A DNA stretch of 64,000 bases from Sulfurimonas sp. (GTDB lineage Bacteria; Campylobacterota; Campylobacteria; Campylobacterales; Sulfurimonadaceae): positions 186,001 to 250,000 of the forward strand of contig NZ_JAPHUF010000007.1 in assembly GCF_026196735.1 (NCBI RefSeq). The letters are read 5' to 3'. The notes beneath the pieces were generated by a model. The model ran no database searches and was not told the origin of the DNA. It saw nothing but the letters and a program-made list of their open reading frames with translations. The first letter of the stretch is position 1. Each line of letters opens with the position of its first letter. A program made the translations under genes and the position numbers. Shown here one piece after another: positions 43,435 through 51,019 of the stretch.

Positions 43435-44154
43435 ATGATTAAATATATAATTGTCTTTATCTCTATATACTCTTTACTTTTTTCTAGTGAACTTAATTTT
43501 GGCAAATTTGACGGTAGTGGTGTTATTTTTGACCTTAATAGTTCAAAAAAAGAGATATTTGGTTCTCGCACGGATGAACGCTTAAGTCCATGTTCTACAT
43601 TTAAAATTCTCAATAGTATGATTGCATTAGACCTAAAAGTTGTTAAAGATGAAAATGAAACACTTTTGTGGGATAAAAAAGTCCGTGCCTATGAAGTATG
43701 GAACAAAAATCACTCAATGCGTAGTGCCATAGGTGTTTCAACAGTGTGGTTTTATCAAGAGATGGCAAAACGAGTTGGAACGGTACGAATGCAAGATATG
43801 CTAAAGAGAGTAAATTATGGAAATGCTGATATGTCTCACTCTTTGACTGATTTTTGGCTTGGTGATGGAAGTTTAAAAATCTCAGTAAATGAACAGATAA
43901 AATTTTTAACTAAGCTAATGCGTAATGAATTGCCATTTTCAAATAATTCAACAAATACTTTAAAAGATATTATTACACTTGAAAAACAGCCCAATTATAC
44001 ACTTGCAGGCAAAACTGGCAGTTGTGGAGGTGTTGGATGGTTTGTTGGCTTTGTTGAGCATAATAACTCAACAAGAGTTTTTGCTTTTAATATTAAAGGA
44101 GATGGTGCCAGTGGCGCTGAAATAAAAAAAATTGTTATTGAGTATTTAAGGTAA
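43435..44154 (+). CDS. Class D (OXA-type) beta-lactamase
   Basis: Class D enzymes are periplasmic serine hydrolases that open beta-lactam rings. The 239-residue product has a signal peptide (MIKYIIVFISIYSLLFSSE). All class D motifs are present: S54-T-F-K57 with the catalytic serine and the carboxylated lysine, S102-T-V104, Y128-G-N130 and K193-T-G195. Length fits OXA enzymes of Campylobacterota. There is no insertion sequence, integron site or other mobility signal next to it, and it sits outside the integrated element between two chromosomal signalling genes, so it is probably an intrinsic gene of the lineage. Its end overlaps the converging paralogue gene by 9 bp. Confidence 0.93.
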   Translation: MIKYIIVFISIYSLLFSSELNFGKFDGSGVIFDLNSSKKEIFGSRTDERLSPCSTFKILNSMIALDLKVVKDENETLLWDKKVRAYEVWNKNHSMRSAIGVSTVWFYQEMAKRVGTVRMQDMLKRVNYGNADMSHSLTDFWLGDGSLKISVNEQIKFLTKLMRNELPFSNNSTNTLKDIITLEKQPNYTLAGKTGSCGGVGWFVGFVEHNNSTRVFAFNIKGDGASGAEIKKIVIEYLR

Positions 44155-45711
44155 ATGAGATGGTCTATCTATGTAATATCCTTGAGAGTAATCTATAGAG
44201 AGCTCCTTAGCTTTACTCATAATTTCACTAGAGTACACATACTCCGCAATAGTCTTGATTCCAAGTTTTTTTGCAAATGAAACGATAGTCTCTACTACAA
44301 TATATGCATTTTTGTCTATATCTATGTTTTTAACAAGTGAGCCATCTATTTTAATATAATCAGCTTTTATCTTGGTTAGGTATGAGAAGTTTGAATAACC
44401 GCTTCCAAAGTCATCTATTGCTATCTTAGCACCATGCCTTTTTGCTTCAAAAATAAAACGCTCAACTTTTTTAAAGTCCTCAATTGCATCGGACTCAAGT
44501 ATTTCAAAAGTAACCATATGCGATACTCTGGAGTTTTTTAATTTATTCATAATGAAGTTAAACATATCTTTATTTATGACATCTTCAATAGATAGATTGA
44601 TACTAAATTCAAGATTAATGCTTTCAAATGTCTCAAATGATTTATCAATAATAGTTTTTGTAACAATATGATAATTTTTTATTTTTTTTGTTATAGGTAT
44701 AAAATCTAAAGGGGACAGTATTTGTCCGTTGCTGTCGATTAATCTTGCTAAACATTCATACTTTTTTATTTTAGAAGTTTTAGTGTCTATAATAGCCTGA
44801 AAATATGGAATAATCCTTAGGTTATTCACAGCCTCTCTTACAACCTCGGATAGCTGTAAAGTTTTTTCATAATTATTTTCAAAATTCATCTTATCTTCAT
44901 AAATCCAAAAAGGCGCACCTATTTCTTTTGCATGTTTTAGTGCCATTGAAACCTTTGAATATATATTTGTTTTATCTATATTTGAGGATGAAGCTAGTGT
45001 AATATCAATAAATATATTGGTACCACGATAATTAACTACAATATCTTTCATACGCTGATAAAGATCATTTAAATGCTCTTTTAGAGCATAAAAAAACATA
45101 TTTTCATTGATAACCAATGCAAATTCATCACCGGATAATCTATAAATTTTATGATCAGGTATGTTTTCTTTAATATATTTTCCAACTTCTTCAATTATAT
45201 AATCACCGGCAAGAAAGCCATAAAAGTTATTAACGATTTGAAAGTTATCAATATTAATAATAATCAAACTAAACTCTTCATTCTCTTGCAAATCTAATCT
45301 TAGTTGATATACATTTGGAAGATTTGTTAAATTATCAATGAAGTACCTACTAAAGAGTTTGTTTCTGTAATCTTCAATTTTACTATCTTTATCTGCGGTA
45401 TCTTTATATAATTTATTTAGTACTTCATTGCTGAGATCTTTAGTAACCATATCTTTTTGTAAAGTATAAACAGTTAAGGATACTTTGGAGTGTTTATCAT
45501 GTTTTAAGAGGATTATGCTTGCATGAGGGAGTGTAGTGCTTAGTTCGCTTTTTAGGTTTTGAAACAGTTCTGTATTATGTAAAAAAGAGAATAAATGGAT
45601 AACTATATTGTTATTTTTTAAAGTTTTTAGATACTCAACTATGTTTGGAATCTCATATTCAGATGTAACAGAAAAAGTATTAGTGTCTAATATTTTACTG
45701 TCAAATTCCAT
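44146..45711 (-). CDS. GGDEF–EAL protein (cyclic-di-GMP signalling), copy 2
   Basis: This is a close paralogue of the protein at 41833-43416, sharing the amino-terminal domain (VIHLFSFLHNTELFQNL), LSGDEF, ECLARL, INLSIEDV, FEILESDAIEDFKKVERF and DDFGSGYSNF. I choose ATG 45711 (MEFDSKIL), with GGAGA just upstream, giving 521 residues; a longer frame to 45747 lacks a ribosome site. The two copies converge on the beta-lactamase gene, probably after a local duplication with inversion. The EAL metal residues are kept; the GGDEF site has Ser for the first Gly. The substrate-sensing input is unknown and there is no membrane segment. Confidence 0.88.
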   Translation of the reverse strand: MEFDSKILDTNTFSVTSEYEIPNIVEYLKTLKNNNIVIHLFSFLHNTELFQNLKSELSTTLPHASIILLKHDKHSKVSLTVYTLQKDMVTKDLSNEVLNKLYKDTADKDSKIEDYRNKLFSRYFIDNLTNLPNVYQLRLDLQENEEFSLIIINIDNFQIVNNFYGFLAGDYIIEEVGKYIKENIPDHKIYRLSGDEFALVINENMFFYALKEHLNDLYQRMKDIVVNYRGTNIFIDITLASSSNIDKTNIYSKVSMALKHAKEIGAPFWIYEDKMNFENNYEKTLQLSEVVREAVNNLRIIPYFQAIIDTKTSKIKKYECLARLIDSNGQILSPLDFIPITKKIKNYHIVTKTIIDKSFETFESINLEFSINLSIEDVINKDMFNFIMNKLKNSRVSHMVTFEILESDAIEDFKKVERFIFEAKRHGAKIAIDDFGSGYSNFSYLTKIKADYIKIDGSLVKNIDIDKNAYIVVETIVSFAKKLGIKTIAEYVYSSEIMSKAKELSIDYSQGYYIDRPSHLP

Positions 45712-45792
45712 ACATTCTCCATAAATACTTTGTGTAATTATACACAAGCAAAAAATGTACCAAAACCCCTTGAGTGTGGATGTTTTAAATTG

Positions 45793-46608
45793 TTATTTCT
45801 TGCTTAGGAGAGTCTCGATTCTATCTAGTTTAAGTTCTAATGCTTTGTTTTTTTCTAATATTTCTAGCATAACTTCTTTGTCTTCATCTATTCTTACTTG
45901 CTCTACTTTTTTGTGTTCTTCGTTTAGTGTGTCTAAGATAATACCGATAATCATATTTAAAAATGTAAATGTTGTTAAAAAGATAAATGTCAGATAGTAT
46001 AACCAGCTCCAAGGATGTATTTCCATTGTTTCGTACATAACATCTGTCCAGTCTTCAAATGTCATAACTCTAAAGAGAGTAAGCAGTGCTATACCAACAT
46101 CTCTCCATAAGCCAGATTCAACCTTTTCAAACAGTATAGTACCTACGACTGCAAAAACATAAAATATTATAAACATAAGAACCATTACATAGCCGATTGA
46201 TTTTGCTGATTTAAAAAGTGCTCCTATAATGACTTTGAGTTCAGGCAGCAGTGTAATTAATCGCAGCATTCTAAAGATTCTAATTAATCTTGCCGTATTT
46301 GCATAGTTATTATCAATAGGAATCAAACTAACAGCTACAATTATAAAATCAAAAACATTCCATCCGTCTTTAAAGAAATCTAGGGGCTTTTTTTCTGCAG
46401 CAATACGAACAGTAATCTCTATAACAAAAATAATAGTAATTACATAATCAAGGTAAAAAAGTACATTTTCAACTACAGGATCAATATCAAAAGTATGAAT
46501 TCCTATAACAAGTGCCGAGAAAATAATCACAGCCATCATAGTAAATTCAAAACGCTTATCTTTTGTGATTATAAAAAGTTTATCTCTAAGTTTTCGTGCT
46601 TTAATCAA
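45793..46608 (-). CDS. Single-domain voltage-gated cation channel (BacNav/CaV-like)
   Basis: The 271-residue protein has six membrane segments. S4 reads ARLIRIFRMLRLI (arginines 107, 110, 113, 116), one charge every third residue, so it should sense voltage. The pore helix and filter read VMTFEDWTD (181-189). S6 (FIFLTTFTFLNMIIGIILDTL) is followed by a carboxy coiled coil (about 235-271), as in tetrameric bacterial sodium channels. Canonical sodium filters read TLESWS; here Asp follows the Glu and another Asp ends the filter, as in engineered calcium-selective NavAb. Calcium permeation is therefore plausible. The gene stands alone. Possible physiological links are motility or pH response. Confidence 0.88.
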   Translation of the reverse strand: MIKARKLRDKLFIITKDKRFEFTMMAVIIFSALVIGIHTFDIDPVVENVLFYLDYVITIIFVIEITVRIAAEKKPLDFFKDGWNVFDFIIVAVSLIPIDNNYANTARLIRIFRMLRLITLLPELKVIIGALFKSAKSIGYVMVLMFIIFYVFAVVGTILFEKVESGLWRDVGIALLTLFRVMTFEDWTDVMYETMEIHPWSWLYYLTFIFLTTFTFLNMIIGIILDTLNEEHKKVEQVRIDEDKEVMLEILEKNKALELKLDRIETLLSKK

Positions 46609-46789
46609 GCTAATATCCTTAAGTATTTTTTCGGAATTCTAGCAAACTAAAAATAATGAACAAGTTGGAAATATAAATAATAAAAAAAGAGTGTTAAAAA
46701 ATAGTTACTAAAGAAGATTTGAGTATGGTTTTTTAAAAAGTATGTAGTGCAACTAAAGGCTTAAAAGCCCTTAATTGTGAAGTCTATAA

Positions 46790-47176
46790 CTACTCAGTTA
46801 CAGTAACTTCTTTTTCAGTTGATTCCCAAACACCGTGTTTAGTACAGTATGCTTGAGCAGTTAATTTAAGTTTTTTGCCAGTTGGAACAATGTGAAATGT
46901 TACTGTTGCGTGAGATTTTACATTACCTAATGCACCTGGAGTAAAGTCAGCACGAGCTAAAAGTTGCTCACCGTTGAAAAGTGACATGTTAGCAATGTAG
47001 TGATCAAAATCATCCGGATGAGTATATTCGTTACCCATTTTTACAGTAATTGCAAACATTTCACCAGCTTTTGCTGTATCTTCACAGTGGATAAACGGAG
47101 AGTGACGGTCAATCAAATCTTTCTTTGCTTCACGCTCTACAGTGTCTATATCTACATATTTATTAATCTTTGGCAT
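46790..47176 (-). CDS. Superoxide reductase-like (neelaredoxin/desulfoferrodoxin family) protein
   Basis: These enzymes reduce superoxide to hydrogen peroxide at a mononuclear iron held by four histidines and one cysteine. The 128-residue protein has the single-domain (class II) layout with H25, H53 (YTHPDDF), H59 (DHYI), C111 and H114 (CTKHGVWE). The usual EKH sequence before the first histidine is DRH here, so the catalytic Glu and Lys are replaced by Asp and Arg. No amino-terminal rubredoxin-like desulforedoxin domain. AAGGA is well placed before the ATG. An imperfect hairpin near 46756-46775 could end the transcript. Superoxide reductase fits a microaerophilic or anaerobic lifestyle. Confidence 0.85.
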   Translation of the reverse strand: MPKINKYVDIDTVEREAKKDLIDRHSPFIHCEDTAKAGEMFAITVKMGNEYTHPDDFDHYIANMSLFNGEQLLARADFTPGALGNVKSHATVTFHIVPTGKKLKLTAQAYCTKHGVWESTEKEVTVTE

Positions 47177-47289
47177 ATTTTGTTCCTTGTTTATTTAATT
47201 TGTATGACATTGTAACTATAATAACTTTATATGTAAACATAAATAAGAGGATATTCATCTTCTATAAGAATAGTTTAAAATATGATTTT

Positions 47290-48741
47290 TTATCTTATAT
47301 GTTTTACCTCATTAGATGTGTGTTTTTTGGCAGCAGGGCTATGGTTGTGAGCAGACTTTTTTGCACCGTATGTTTTAAAGGCATAAACTTTGTAAGCATT
47401 TAAAAACAAGTAAAAGATTATTAAACTTGAAGCAAACACAAATGCTACTGATTTAGCCACTTTTGAAGCAGTAAAAAAGTTTATTCTTTTAGCCATAATT
47501 ATAAATGCCCAAATCACAGCAATATAATTTAACAGGGTAAAAATTTTCAGCCAGCCGTCTTTTCTACTTGCAAGCGCTTGGACTTTGTCAGCGTCTATAA
47601 AAAAACCTTGCATAAATCCATTTGCAATATCACTATAATGATGTACAAAAAAGAACTCATAAGTATGAGAAAGCCCACCTATTATAAAGATAGGAGCAAA
47701 GGCATAACCTAAGGTGTAAAATACTTTTTTAAAATCCTCGTTTAAAACCTTAGAAGCTACATACATACCGCTGTATACCAAAGAGATTGTTATCAGCATT
47801 GCAAAAAAGAGTGCGCTTATGCCTATGTAGTCAAGTCCAATAATAGCAATTTTTTCTTGCAAAAACATACCAAATTTTGACCAAATATATTCATCTGCAA
47901 TTGCTACGCGTCCTAGAGCATGATGAAAACTCATGGTTATTGATATGGCAGCAGTTATTAGTATAAATGCCCATACTTCCGCTTTTTGGATTTGAAATTT
48001 TTTAAAAAGAGAGTGTGATGGTTTAACCAATTTAAAGCTGACTGCTTCACATGCATCGCTACAATCCATACAAAGAGTACAATCAACCATATTTGCTCGT
48101 TTATCAAAAGTAAAAGGTTTGAGGTTATATGAGCATGCATCAGCACACTCAAATGTTGTACAGCTTTTACATGTCTCTTCGTAAGTTCCAAGCGTTGTAA
48201 AAGAGACCTTCCCAAATCCTCCCATCATTGTTCCAATCGGGCATATTGACTTACAGTAGCCCATATCTTTGTAAATATAAAAAAATACTATCGAGATTGC
48301 TGTTAGTATGATAAAAAATATTGCTGCGGCTATAGGAGTTTTATAGGCCTGCGGATATATGTAGTAAACAAGCCAAAAACCTATAACAAGCAATAAAACG
48401 CCGACAATAGGGTTCGCAAACACTTTTGGCATCTTTTTTTTGAGACCAAATTTAGTTATGTATTTTCCCATAAACCCATGAGGGCAGATTCCGCAAAAAA
48501 CTCTGCCAAATGTTGATAGAGTCACAACCACAAAAAATGGCCAAAACAGCGACCAAAATACTACAGTTGTAAATATATTTTCTTCCTTTGTGGGATACAT
48601 GATTCCAAAAACAATAGCATAGATAAAAAGGGCTAGCACTCCAACTCTAAGAGTCATTATAAATGTCTGATTTTTAAATAAAAACCCTAAAACAGGAATA
48701 TTAAAAATGTCATTTTTATCTCTTTTTTGATAATCAACCAT
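47290..48741 (-). CDS. Membrane polyferredoxin (NosR/NapH/CcoG-like 4Fe-4S protein)
   Basis: The 483-residue protein has about ten hydrophobic segments with iron-sulfur motifs between them: FCGICPHGFMGKY (CxxCP) and CKSICPIGTMMGG (CxxxCP), as in NapH/NosR/RdxA. Two ferredoxin-type clusters follow (CKSCTTFECADAC and CTLCMDCSDAC), then four or more spans and a His-rich carboxy end (HNHSPAAKKHTSNEVKHIR). Such proteins move electrons across the membrane or reduce a metal for uptake. It follows the TonB receptor by 8 bp on the same strand, so it probably reduces or handles the metal or siderophore that receptor imports. The metal is not identifiable. Confidence 0.8.
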   Translation of the reverse strand: MVDYQKRDKNDIFNIPVLGFLFKNQTFIMTLRVGVLALFIYAIVFGIMYPTKEENIFTTVVFWSLFWPFFVVVTLSTFGRVFCGICPHGFMGKYITKFGLKKKMPKVFANPIVGVLLLVIGFWLVYYIYPQAYKTPIAAAIFFIILTAISIVFFYIYKDMGYCKSICPIGTMMGGFGKVSFTTLGTYEETCKSCTTFECADACSYNLKPFTFDKRANMVDCTLCMDCSDACEAVSFKLVKPSHSLFKKFQIQKAEVWAFILITAAISITMSFHHALGRVAIADEYIWSKFGMFLQEKIAIIGLDYIGISALFFAMLITISLVYSGMYVASKVLNEDFKKVFYTLGYAFAPIFIIGGLSHTYEFFFVHHYSDIANGFMQGFFIDADKVQALASRKDGWLKIFTLLNYIAVIWAFIIMAKRINFFTASKVAKSVAFVFASSLIIFYLFLNAYKVYAFKTYGAKKSAHNHSPAAKKHTSNEVKHIR

Positions 48742-48749
48742 ATTAACTC

Positions 48750-50843
48750 CTAAAATTTATAACTGTATGTCAGCATAGCGCTTATAGGCGCTGCTGCTTT
48801 GTAAGATACATTTGCATATACATCTTTTAAAGCTTCCATCGCATAATATTGATTTGTTATGTTTTTGACATTTAACTGAATATTATGGTCTTGATACTCA
48901 TAACCTAGCATCAAGTCAGTAACAAACTTATATCCTTCATATTTTTGCGTATTGGCATTATCCATATAGTAACTGCCCCAACTTTTTGTAGTTATTCTAG
49001 ATTTGAAGCCATTTTGCATATTAAATGCAGCAAATAGTGAGTATTGATTTTTTGGAATATATGGCAGATAGTTATCATTTCTTGATACTACCGAAGCGCC
49101 AACTTTTTCGCTAAATTTTACAAATTTAAAATCACTGTATGCATAGCTAGCTCCCAAGTCTAAATTTTGTGTTAATTTATAAACCGTGTTAAACTCTAAG
49201 CCTCTTTTTTGAGTTGTTCCCGCATTATCATAGATAGAGTTGCCGCCGGCATCTAAAATCTGAATAATCTCATCACTCACATCATTTTGATAAATAGCTA
49301 AATCATAAGAGATGTTTTTTGCTCTTGTTTTGATGCCTATCTCATAGTTTACACTGGTTGATTTCTTTAAGGATTCGTTTTCGCCAAGTTCACTTGTTGT
49401 TGGAGCTTGATTTGCTGTTGCTGCTGACATGTAGATGTTTGTTGTGTCTGTAAACTTATATATAGTTCCAAATTTTGCAGAAAAAAGTGTGTATGATTTG
49501 TCAATATTATAAACTCCTGCTCCTGCTACATAGTTTTTAGAAGCATAATCATAATCTGTGATTTCATTTCCGCTTATATCAAAACTAAGTTTATCGACTC
49601 TTGTGCTAATGTCAAAGGTTAAATCTTTTGTAGGTGAGAATGTCTCCATCATATATCCACCATACAGAGTAGTTCTACTATCTTCTACTTGTGCTAAATC
49701 ACCTTTGTTGTCTGAAAGTGTTTCGCTAATATATGGTGTAAATGGCCATCCGGCTGATAAGAGAGTATTGTAATCAGCATATTTATATTTTTTAGCATCA
49801 TTTGTAATGTCTGTTTTGTAAGTAACTCCGGCAACTAAAGAGGCATCATTACCAAAAAGTTTATGAGCGTAGTTTAATTCTAAGTCGGTTCCGTAAACAC
49901 TGTTGTCATCACTATCGTTTATCATACCTGTTACGGGATGAAAATGCTCCCAAGTATTAAAATAAAATCTTGGTTTATAAGTTATATCTCCAACTTCTTT
50001 TTCATACTTGGCATTAAGAGCAAATATTTTTGAATCTCTTGAACTATGTTGCCATTGATAAACCGTGTCGTACTGTTTACCTGTACTCTCAAAAGTTGCA
50101 AACTCGTCCGCTGTCATAGAAGCAGGTATCTTCATGTTTGATTCAGTATAAGAAAATTCTGTTTCAATTGATGAATCATCTTCAAAGAGATGACCGTATT
50201 TTAGACTAAACTGGGTAGCATCAAATTCATTGTTGTCTCTCCACTCATTATCTATCTTCCTTGTACTAAAGGTAACTGATGCAAAATCGTTTTCACTAAG
50301 AGCACCTCTGACTTTTAAATTGAGATTTCTTTGCCCGTCATCACCTACGCCAATTTTTACTCTGTTTTTATCCTCTTCAAATACAGACTTGGTTATAAGC
50401 TGAATAACCCCGCCAACAGCATTTGCCGCATTGATAGAGCCTGGCCCTTTTTGCACTTCAAGAGAAGATACATCTTGCATATCTATAAAGTCAAATCTTG
50501 TAAATGAATCCGGATCAGTAAGGGGAACACCATCTTTCATAACCATAACTTCTCTTACTCCGTATCTGGCTTTAAGTCCAGCTCCCCTTATGATAAGTCT
50601 AGGACTGGGAGAATTTGTTGAAGATTCTGCATTTACGCCGGGGATATTTTCTATGGCTTCTTGAATGTTTAAGATGTTTTTATCTTCGACCGTTTTTTCA
50701 TCTACGACTGCTATGGATTGTGATATATCTTTAGTTGCTGTTGAGATTTTTGTTGCTGTAACACTTATGGAGTCCAGACTTATTTCTTGCGCATTTAGAG
50801 ATGATATAGCTAGCAGAGCAGCTAGAGAGTATTTAATTTTCAT
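48750..50843 (-). CDS. TonB-dependent outer-membrane receptor
   Basis: The 697-residue protein has a signal peptide (MKIKYSLAALLAISSLNAQ), a TonB box (ISLDSISVTATK), a plug domain (NIQEAIENIPGVN..PRLIIRGAGLKARYG, VQKGPGSINAANAVGGVIQLITK) and a beta-barrel ending in aromatic YSYKF, as required for insertion by Bam. It imports a metal complex or similar ligand driven by TonB-ExbBD. Its operon partner is the polyferredoxin immediately downstream, which suggests reductive handling of iron or copper. An inverted repeat at 50887-50904 lies 44 bp upstream and may be its operator. Substrate not determined. Confidence 0.92.
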   Translation of the reverse strand: MKIKYSLAALLAISSLNAQEISLDSISVTATKISTATKDISQSIAVVDEKTVEDKNILNIQEAIENIPGVNAESSTNSPSPRLIIRGAGLKARYGVREVMVMKDGVPLTDPDSFTRFDFIDMQDVSSLEVQKGPGSINAANAVGGVIQLITKSVFEEDKNRVKIGVGDDGQRNLNLKVRGALSENDFASVTFSTRKIDNEWRDNNEFDATQFSLKYGHLFEDDSSIETEFSYTESNMKIPASMTADEFATFESTGKQYDTVYQWQHSSRDSKIFALNAKYEKEVGDITYKPRFYFNTWEHFHPVTGMINDSDDNSVYGTDLELNYAHKLFGNDASLVAGVTYKTDITNDAKKYKYADYNTLLSAGWPFTPYISETLSDNKGDLAQVEDSRTTLYGGYMMETFSPTKDLTFDISTRVDKLSFDISGNEITDYDYASKNYVAGAGVYNIDKSYTLFSAKFGTIYKFTDTTNIYMSAATANQAPTTSELGENESLKKSTSVNYEIGIKTRAKNISYDLAIYQNDVSDEIIQILDAGGNSIYDNAGTTQKRGLEFNTVYKLTQNLDLGASYAYSDFKFVKFSEKVGASVVSRNDNYLPYIPKNQYSLFAAFNMQNGFKSRITTKSWGSYYMDNANTQKYEGYKFVTDLMLGYEYQDHNIQLNVKNITNQYYAMEALKDVYANVSYKAAAPISAMLTYSYKF

Positions 50844-50886
50844 GATTTACCTATCTTATAAATTAATTGCTTTATTTAAGGGAACT

Positions 50887-50915
50887 TTAACAAGTAAATG
50901 TTAATTTTGTGTTAA
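50887..50915. promoter_or_regulatory. TTAACA-N6-TGTTAA inverted repeat plus third half-site
   Basis: TTAACA (50887-50892) and TGTTAA (50899-50904) form an 18-bp palindrome, and TGTTAA recurs at 50910-50915, 11 bp along. The site lies between the divergent TonB receptor and glyS genes. It is a plausible repressor site controlling the receptor; it does not look like a standard Fur box. Confidence 0.35.
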
Positions 50916-51019
50916 ACTATACTCATTTTAGAGACATTTATAAAAGAAGCTGCAAAAGCACTTTTTAACCAAAAAATAGATAGAATCGCGTCAATAATAT
51001 AAAATAAAGAGTTTATGAC

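Noticed and set aside
43435-44154. Recently acquired resistance gene
   Set aside because: No insertion sequence, integron site or composition shift around the beta-lactamase, and it lies outside the integrated element.
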